From positions 1 to 64,000 of the forward strand of contig JABISZ010000051.1 in the NCBI GenBank assembly GCA_018668255.1: a stretch of 64,000 nucleotides of DNA. The letters are read 5' to 3'. The DNA is from Pseudomonadota bacterium. Lineage in GTDB: Bacteria; Pseudomonadota; Gammaproteobacteria; Ga0077536. Shown here in pieces: positions 59,381 through 64,000 of the stretch. A program made the translations under genes and the position numbers. Position 1 is the stretch's first letter, and the number at the start of each line of letters is the position of its first letter. The notes under the pieces were generated by a model. That model saw only the letters and a list, made by a program, of their open reading frames with translations, was not told the origin of the DNA and searched no databases.

Positions 59381-60574
59381 CTAATTTTTTAAGATTGTAG
59401 TCATAGATTCTACAAAGTAGTCAATATTAGAGTTATTAACGCCGGCCACGTTTATACGACTAGAGTCCACCATGTAAATAGCAAATTCTTTCTGTAGTCT
59501 AGCTACCTGGTTTGTATCTATGCCCAGGAAAGAAAACATTCCTTTTTGCTTCTCTATAAAAGAAAAGTCTTGGTCGATTTCCCGAGTTAAGCGATTAGCA
59601 AGTTCTTTACGAAGTAGATTTATCCGGTCACGCATCGTACTCAGTTCTTCTACCCACTGAAGCTTAAGTGTTTTATCACTTAATATAGTTTCAACAATAG
59701 CAGCACCATGTGCAGGGGGCATGGAGTATATACCTCTGACAACCGACCCTAATTGGCTTTGAACTATAGTTGTTTGAGCAACGTTTGGACTTACTATTTG
59801 CAAGCTTCCCACTCTTTCTCTGTAAAGCCCAAAGTTTTTAGAATATGAGCTAGCTACGATGACTTCAGGACATCGTTCAGATAGAATTTTAACCCCTATC
59901 GCATCCTCGTCGAGACTGTCTCCTAAGCCCTGGTAAGCAAGATCTATGAATGGGGTGAACCCTTGATTGATAGCTAAGTCTGCAATAGCTTCCCAGTGCT
60001 GTGGCTCGAGATCTACGCCCGATGGGTTGTGGCAACATCCGTGTATTAATACTGCATCTCCTGCGGGGACATTACTCAAGCTTTCTAAGAGGCCGTCCGT
60101 ATTCAGACTTCGTGAGCTTTTCTGATAGTAGGCGTACTCCTTCAAGTTCAGACCTGCATTTCCTAATAAAGGCTGATGGTTAGCCCAGGTTGGGTCACTT
60201 ACCCATATGGTAGTTTTGGGCCGAGCTCTTTTTATTAGTTCAGCCGCTACCCGGAGTGCTCCGCAGCCTCCTGGTGTTTGAACTCCGGCAATACGATTAC
60301 TTTTTTCAGCTTGATTATCATTACCAAACATCAATTTTCTGGTTAGAGTATTGAATTCAGGAGTTCCGGGAGGACCGATATAGCTTTTTGTTTGTTCTGT
60401 TTCATGGCGGATCTTTTGTGCTTCTAAGACACTTTTCATTATTGGCGTAGCACCAGATTCATCACGATAGACACCAACGCCCAGATCTATTTTTTTTAGA
60501 CTTGCATCATTTCGGTGAGCGGTCATTAGGCCCAAAATAGGATCTGGGTGTAATTCCTCAAGATTTTCGAACAT
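59381..60574 (-). CDS. Aromatic/aspartate aminotransferase (class I, TyrB/AspC type)
   Basis: A 397-residue PLP enzyme. FENLEELHPDPILGLMTAHRND and KIDLGVGVYRDESGATPIM form the AspC/TyrB-type start. The PLP Lys is in SSYSKNFGLYRERVG, and GCCHNPSGVDLEPQHW binds PLP. It transfers amino groups between aspartate, tyrosine or phenylalanine and 2-oxo acids. The sequence does not settle TyrB versus AspC. It runs opposite to yqeC (8 bases between stops) and divergent from dnaE2. Confidence 0.93.
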   Translation of the reverse strand: MFENLEELHPDPILGLMTAHRNDASLKKIDLGVGVYRDESGATPIMKSVLEAQKIRHETEQTKSYIGPPGTPEFNTLTRKLMFGNDNQAEKSNRIAGVQTPGGCGALRVAAELIKRARPKTTIWVSDPTWANHQPLLGNAGLNLKEYAYYQKSSRSLNTDGLLESLSNVPAGDAVLIHGCCHNPSGVDLEPQHWEAIADLAINQGFTPFIDLAYQGLGDSLDEDAIGVKILSERCPEVIVASSYSKNFGLYRERVGSLQIVSPNVAQTTIVQSQLGSVVRGIYSMPPAHGAAIVETILSDKTLKLQWVEELSTMRDRINLLRKELANRLTREIDQDFSFIEKQKGMFSFLGIDTNQVARLQKEFAIYMVDSSRINVAGVNNSNIDYFVESMTTILKN

Positions 60575-60729
60575 CAGTTAAATTTCTCCAGTGTTATCGT
60601 TAGTGCCTTATTTCTTGCTTGTAGTTAGCAAGATTACCAACACAGATTGTAAGACTTTTTCCGTTTAAGTTGTTAGTAGGATTCCCTTAATAAGGTATAA
60701 AAATATATGGTGGTTTACAGATAAAAGTA

Positions 60730-60757
60730 TTGATCTAGCAGCGCTGCTAATTATACT
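60730..60757 (+). promoter_or_regulatory. Predicted dnaE2 promoter
   Basis: A -35 box TTGATC at 60730-60735 and a -10 box TATACT at 60752-60757 are separated by 16 bases. The -10 box touches the LexA-box start. The spacer contains a perfect 14-base palindrome, TAGCAGCGCTGCTA, at 60736-60749, which may bind a second factor. Confidence 0.5.
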
Positions 60758-60771
60758 GTATAAATAAACAG
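60756..60771. promoter_or_regulatory. LexA (SOS) box upstream of dnaE2
   Basis: CTGTATAAATAAACAG at 60756-60771 has the form CTG-N10-CAG with AT-rich centre, matching the gammaproteobacterial LexA consensus. It overlaps the predicted -10 box and lies about 30 bases before the dnaE2 start, so LexA would block the promoter. Confidence 0.8.
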
Positions 60772-60801
60772 TAGTTAAAGAAATTAATAGGTCTCCTTCC
60801 A

Positions 60802-63800
60802 TTGTACGCAGAGCTTCATTGTCTAACGAATTTCAGCTTCCAGCATGGAGCTTCTCATCCTGAGGAGCTGGTTAAAACTGCGTCAATTCTTGGCTATAAA
60901 GCTATAGCCATCACTGATAGGTGCAGTTTCTCCGCTCTAGTTAAAGCTCATGTCGAAGCCGAGAATCAAGGTATAAAAATGATTTCTGGTAGTGAGTTTC
61001 ATTTTGATGACGGTACTAAAATAATCCTTCTAGCTGAAAATCTAGAAGCATATAAGAAAATCAGTTTTTTAATCAGCAAATCAAGGAGACGAAAAAAGAA
61101 AGGTGGTTATGAAATTTCACGCTCTGATTTAGATGACTTTGATGTAGGGCTCTTGATTTGGCTTCCTAGCTATAACGAAAAAGATTTGAGTTGTGCCTCC
61201 TGGCTCTCACGGAATTTTTTAGGACGAGTGTGGATAGGAGTTGGTCTTTTTTACAGTGGGACAGACCAATCACGCCTGAAATGGGTGTATAGATTGTCGG
61301 AGAATTATGGTCTAAGAGTAACTGCTGCTGGTGACGTGCGTATGCACTCTTATAGCCGTAGACCACTATTAGATGTATTGACAGCTATTAGATTAGGCAT
61401 CCAAATCGAAGAAGTAGGAACGCGTATTTTTTCTAACGGAGAACATTATTTAAGACCCATAGAGCGACTCGTGTCAATTTACCCAAGTGCATTATTAAAG
61501 GAGAGCTTGAGAGTTGCTGAACGATGTAATTTTTCATTGAAGCAACTTGTCTACGAATATCCGCACGAAATTTTTAGTGATGGGAAAAAAAAATCTTCGC
61601 AATTAAGAGACTTGGCTTATGCCGGAGCGAAACAACGCTTCTCACAAAAAGAGATCAAGTACTTTTTGGCTCGTATCGATAATGAAATTTCTTTAATTAG
61701 AGAGCTCGGATATGAGGGCTACTTTTTAATGGTTTACGATATTATTTGCTTTGCAAAAAGTCACAGAATTTTCTATCAAGGGAGAGGATCGGCAGCAAAC
61801 TCAGTAGTTTGTTATTGCCTATTTATCACTGAGGTTAGCCCGCACCATATTGATATGCTATTTGAGCGTTTTATTTCAAGAGAGCGTAATGATCCGCCAG
61901 ATATTGATATAGATTTTGAACACGAAAGACGTGAGGAAATTATTCAATATATTTATCAGAAGTATGGTCGTGAAAGGGCTGCGATAACAGCTTCTGTTGT
62001 TACATATAGATCTCGTAGTGCTGTTCGAGACGTGGCTAAAGTATTGGGAGTAGACGCATGGAAAGCTAAAGAGCTTCATCTGAAGGAAATCAGATGGGAG
62101 AGCGCTCCTCAAGCAATTATAGATCTACAGTCTATAGGTCTTGATCTAAAAAGCCATACTTTGCAACATCTCGCTTTTTTAGTGAGCGAACTAATAGGCT
62201 TTCCGCGGCATCTTTCCCAACACGTTGGTGGTTTCGTGATTACAGATGCGCCGCTTTCAGAGTTGGTCCCTATTGAGAATGCGGCAATGCCTGATCGTAC
62301 TTTGATACAGTGGGATAAAAATGATTTAGAGACTTTAGGGATATTGAAAGTAGATTGTTTGTCGCTAGGGATTCTGACAGTTATAAGGAAAACTATAGAA
62401 ATGGTTAACTTGGACAATGAAGAGTTATTCTCTTTGCACTCTATTCCTCTTGACGACGAAGAAACTTATTCTATGATCCAGAAAGCAGATACAGTAGGAG
62501 TGTTTCAAATTGAGTCTCGAGCTCAAATGTCGATGCTACCTAGATTGAAGCCTAGTTCTTATTATGACTTAGTGATTCAAGTCGCAATTGTTCGTCCGGG
62601 CCCTGTTCAAGGCAATATGGTTAATCCATATTTACGCAGACGTGCCGGTACTGAAAAAATCGTTTACCCAAATAATAAAGTGAAAGAAGTATTGGAACGG
62701 ACCCTAGGAGTTCCTTTATTCCAAGAACAGATAATTAGGCTCGCGACGGTAGTTGCAGGATTTACCTCAGGGCAAGCTGATGAAATGCGTCGTTCAATGA
62801 CGAGCAAGAAAGAAGGGGAGGTATTTAGCTCTCTTCGAGCAAAGTTTCTTTCAGGGATGAAGGCTAAAGGATATGCAAAAGATTTCTCTGAGAAGACTTT
62901 TAATCAGATAAAAGGGTTTGGAGGGTATGGTTTCCCTGAGGCTCATGCCGCGAGTTTCGCGTTGCTCGTGTATTTTTCTTCTTGGCTTAAATGTCATAAG
63001 CCTGCCGCTTATACAGCAGCTCTTTTAAACAGTCAGCCGATGGGTTTTTACGCGCCATCACAGCTTTTGCAAGATGCTAGACGTCATAACGTAGAGCTGT
63101 TACCAGTAAATGTTTTAAAAAGCGATTGGAACAATAATCTTAAGAAAAAGGAAGATGGCACGTATGCTATACGCATTGGGTTGAGAATGATTAAAGGGCT
63201 GGGGGTTTCTGCTGGGTCTCGCATCATAAAAGCGCGTTCTCTTCATCCATTTAGTAATTCCGATGACTTTTTTAGCAGAACAGATCTTTCACGTTCGGAA
63301 ATGCAGCACCTATCAAGTTCAGGTGCGCTAAAGAGTTTGGTCGGCAACCGACATCAGGCAAACTGGCAATCCTTAGCTGTTAGAGATACTCACGGACTTT
63401 TTAAAGGAGTTGGGAGAAATGAGGTGATACCTCTTTTGCCTATTACTGAAGAAGGGGAAGAAGTTTCTGCCGATTACGCCAGTCTTGGGTTCACGTTAGG
63501 AAAGCATCCGTTATCTCTATTGCGTTCACGTCTTGGTGATTGTGTTCTTGCGGAGATACTACCAAGTCTGTCGCAAAGAACACGTGTGATTTTTTGTGGA
63601 TTAGTTATTGTCAGGCAACAACCAAGATCAGCGAATGGGGTCATGTTTGTTACGCTTGAAGATGACACGGGTACTGTTAATTTGATTATTTGGCCTATGT
63701 TATTAAAAAAATATCGCAGTGTTATTCTGAAAGCTCAGTTACTATCTGTTAAAGGAGTAATACAGCGGGAGGGTGATGTGGTTAATTTGATTGGAGAAGA

Positions 63801-63861
63801 GTTCGAAGATCGCACAGGACTGCTAGGACAGTTGGATTCTGCATCGAGAGACTTTCGGTAA
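60802..63861 (+). CDS. dnaE2: Error-prone DNA polymerase DnaE2
   Basis: A 1019-residue C-family polymerase of the DnaE2 branch. YAELHCLTNFSFQHGASHPEELV is the DnaE2-type start of the PHP domain. GRGSAANSVVCYCL and the palm motif PDIDIDFE (about residues 366-373, catalytic Asp) follow, then helix-hairpin-helix FGGYGFPEAHAASFALLVYFSSWLKCH and an OB fold near the end (FCGLVIVRQQPRSANGVMFVTLEDDTG). The start is TTG at 60802. It performs mutagenic translesion synthesis with ImuA and ImuB. A LexA box precedes it; imuA/imuB are not next to it within the window, though they normally precede dnaE2. Confidence 0.96.
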   Translation: MYAELHCLTNFSFQHGASHPEELVKTASILGYKAIAITDRCSFSALVKAHVEAENQGIKMISGSEFHFDDGTKIILLAENLEAYKKISFLISKSRRRKKKGGYEISRSDLDDFDVGLLIWLPSYNEKDLSCASWLSRNFLGRVWIGVGLFYSGTDQSRLKWVYRLSENYGLRVTAAGDVRMHSYSRRPLLDVLTAIRLGIQIEEVGTRIFSNGEHYLRPIERLVSIYPSALLKESLRVAERCNFSLKQLVYEYPHEIFSDGKKKSSQLRDLAYAGAKQRFSQKEIKYFLARIDNEISLIRELGYEGYFLMVYDIICFAKSHRIFYQGRGSAANSVVCYCLFITEVSPHHIDMLFERFISRERNDPPDIDIDFEHERREEIIQYIYQKYGRERAAITASVVTYRSRSAVRDVAKVLGVDAWKAKELHLKEIRWESAPQAIIDLQSIGLDLKSHTLQHLAFLVSELIGFPRHLSQHVGGFVITDAPLSELVPIENAAMPDRTLIQWDKNDLETLGILKVDCLSLGILTVIRKTIEMVNLDNEELFSLHSIPLDDEETYSMIQKADTVGVFQIESRAQMSMLPRLKPSSYYDLVIQVAIVRPGPVQGNMVNPYLRRRAGTEKIVYPNNKVKEVLERTLGVPLFQEQIIRLATVVAGFTSGQADEMRRSMTSKKEGEVFSSLRAKFLSGMKAKGYAKDFSEKTFNQIKGFGGYGFPEAHAASFALLVYFSSWLKCHKPAAYTAALLNSQPMGFYAPSQLLQDARRHNVELLPVNVLKSDWNNNLKKKEDGTYAIRIGLRMIKGLGVSAGSRIIKARSLHPFSNSDDFFSRTDLSRSEMQHLSSSGALKSLVGNRHQANWQSLAVRDTHGLFKGVGRNEVIPLLPITEEGEEVSADYASLGFTLGKHPLSLLRSRLGDCVLAEILPSLSQRTRVIFCGLVIVRQQPRSANGVMFVTLEDDTGTVNLIIWPMLLKKYRSVILKAQLLSVKGVIQREGDVVNLIGEEFEDRTGLLGQLDSASRDFR

Positions 63862-64000
63862 TGTAGCCTCAAGTGACTTTGCAGTGTCTTAAGACAGTGA
63901 AAGTAGGTTACTAGTCGGTTTTAGCTCAAAGAAATTGTCTACAATCATTGCATTCTAGCTGAAGCTCCGTACAATCACGATTTTTATCTTGCACTGCCGC
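63862..64000. other. Downstream region of dnaE2 without recognisable gene
   Basis: The last 139 bases contain no open frame of convincing coding character, no clear hairpin with a T run and no LexA box. A gene may start beyond the edge. Confidence 0.4.

Overview
The window looks like chromosome from a gammaproteobacterium, probably a marine heterotroph of moderate GC content. The main evidence is the block orn - tsaE - amiB - mutL - miaA - hflX - hflK - hflC - hisZ - purA, which follows the gammaproteobacterial order, preceded by ffs - dnaX - ybaB - recR. MutL also lacks the endonuclease motifs, as in Dam/MutH lineages. No plasmid, phage, insertion sequence, CRISPR array, rRNA or tRNA was seen. 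Genes are tightly packed, many are co-oriented, and TTG/GTG starts are frequent.

Layout: (1) 1-3378 holds the edge of a luciferase-like (LLM) oxidoreductase, a peroxiredoxin-like gene with an in-frame TGA exactly where the family has its active-site Cys (a predicted selenoprotein), and convergently a selD fused to an FAD oxidoreductase. (2) 3403-9231 is accessory metabolism: cupin, TauD-type dioxygenase, GST, SDR, cyclase, DMT transporter and esterase. (3) 9321-14105 is a five-gene operon: Tyr-phosphatase-like protein, free-standing PEP-synthase-type phosphohistidine domain, an unrecognised 520-residue protein, a winged-helix-like helper and an SDR. This is the best candidate for an undescribed system. 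(4) 14161-18056 is hydantoinase/oxoprolinase hyuA-hyuB. (5) 18379-33318 is the housekeeping block, with SRP RNA, a probable slippage site in dnaX, and no hfq between miaA and hflX. (6) 33347-38193 holds CoxE/CoxD-like proteins, a MOSC protein, a HAD phosphatase and a persulfide-dioxygenase/rhodanese fusion. (7) 38266-47631 is an acyl-CoA catabolic neighbourhood (LLM oxidoreductase, enoyl-CoA hydratase, SDR, DmdC-like dehydrogenase, acyl-CoA synthetase) with two MFS transporters and a VOC protein. (8) 47656-56249 is a mixed accessory region including a Tat-exported protein, an FrhB-like Fe-S flavoprotein and another LLM oxidoreductase. (9) 56268-63861 holds a tungstate/molybdate-type binding protein, a porin, YqeC, an aminotransferase and dnaE2 behind a LexA box.

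Two threads connect distant parts. Selenium: SelD, the predicted Sec peroxiredoxin and YqeC (linked to selenium-dependent molybdenum hydroxylases). Molybdenum/tungsten: the TupA-like binding protein, CoxD/CoxE-like maturation pair and MOSC protein. Together they suggest a cell that makes selenocysteine and perhaps also a selenium-containing molybdenum hydroxylase; the hydroxylase itself is not in the window. All functions are read from sequence by eye; no database search was run.
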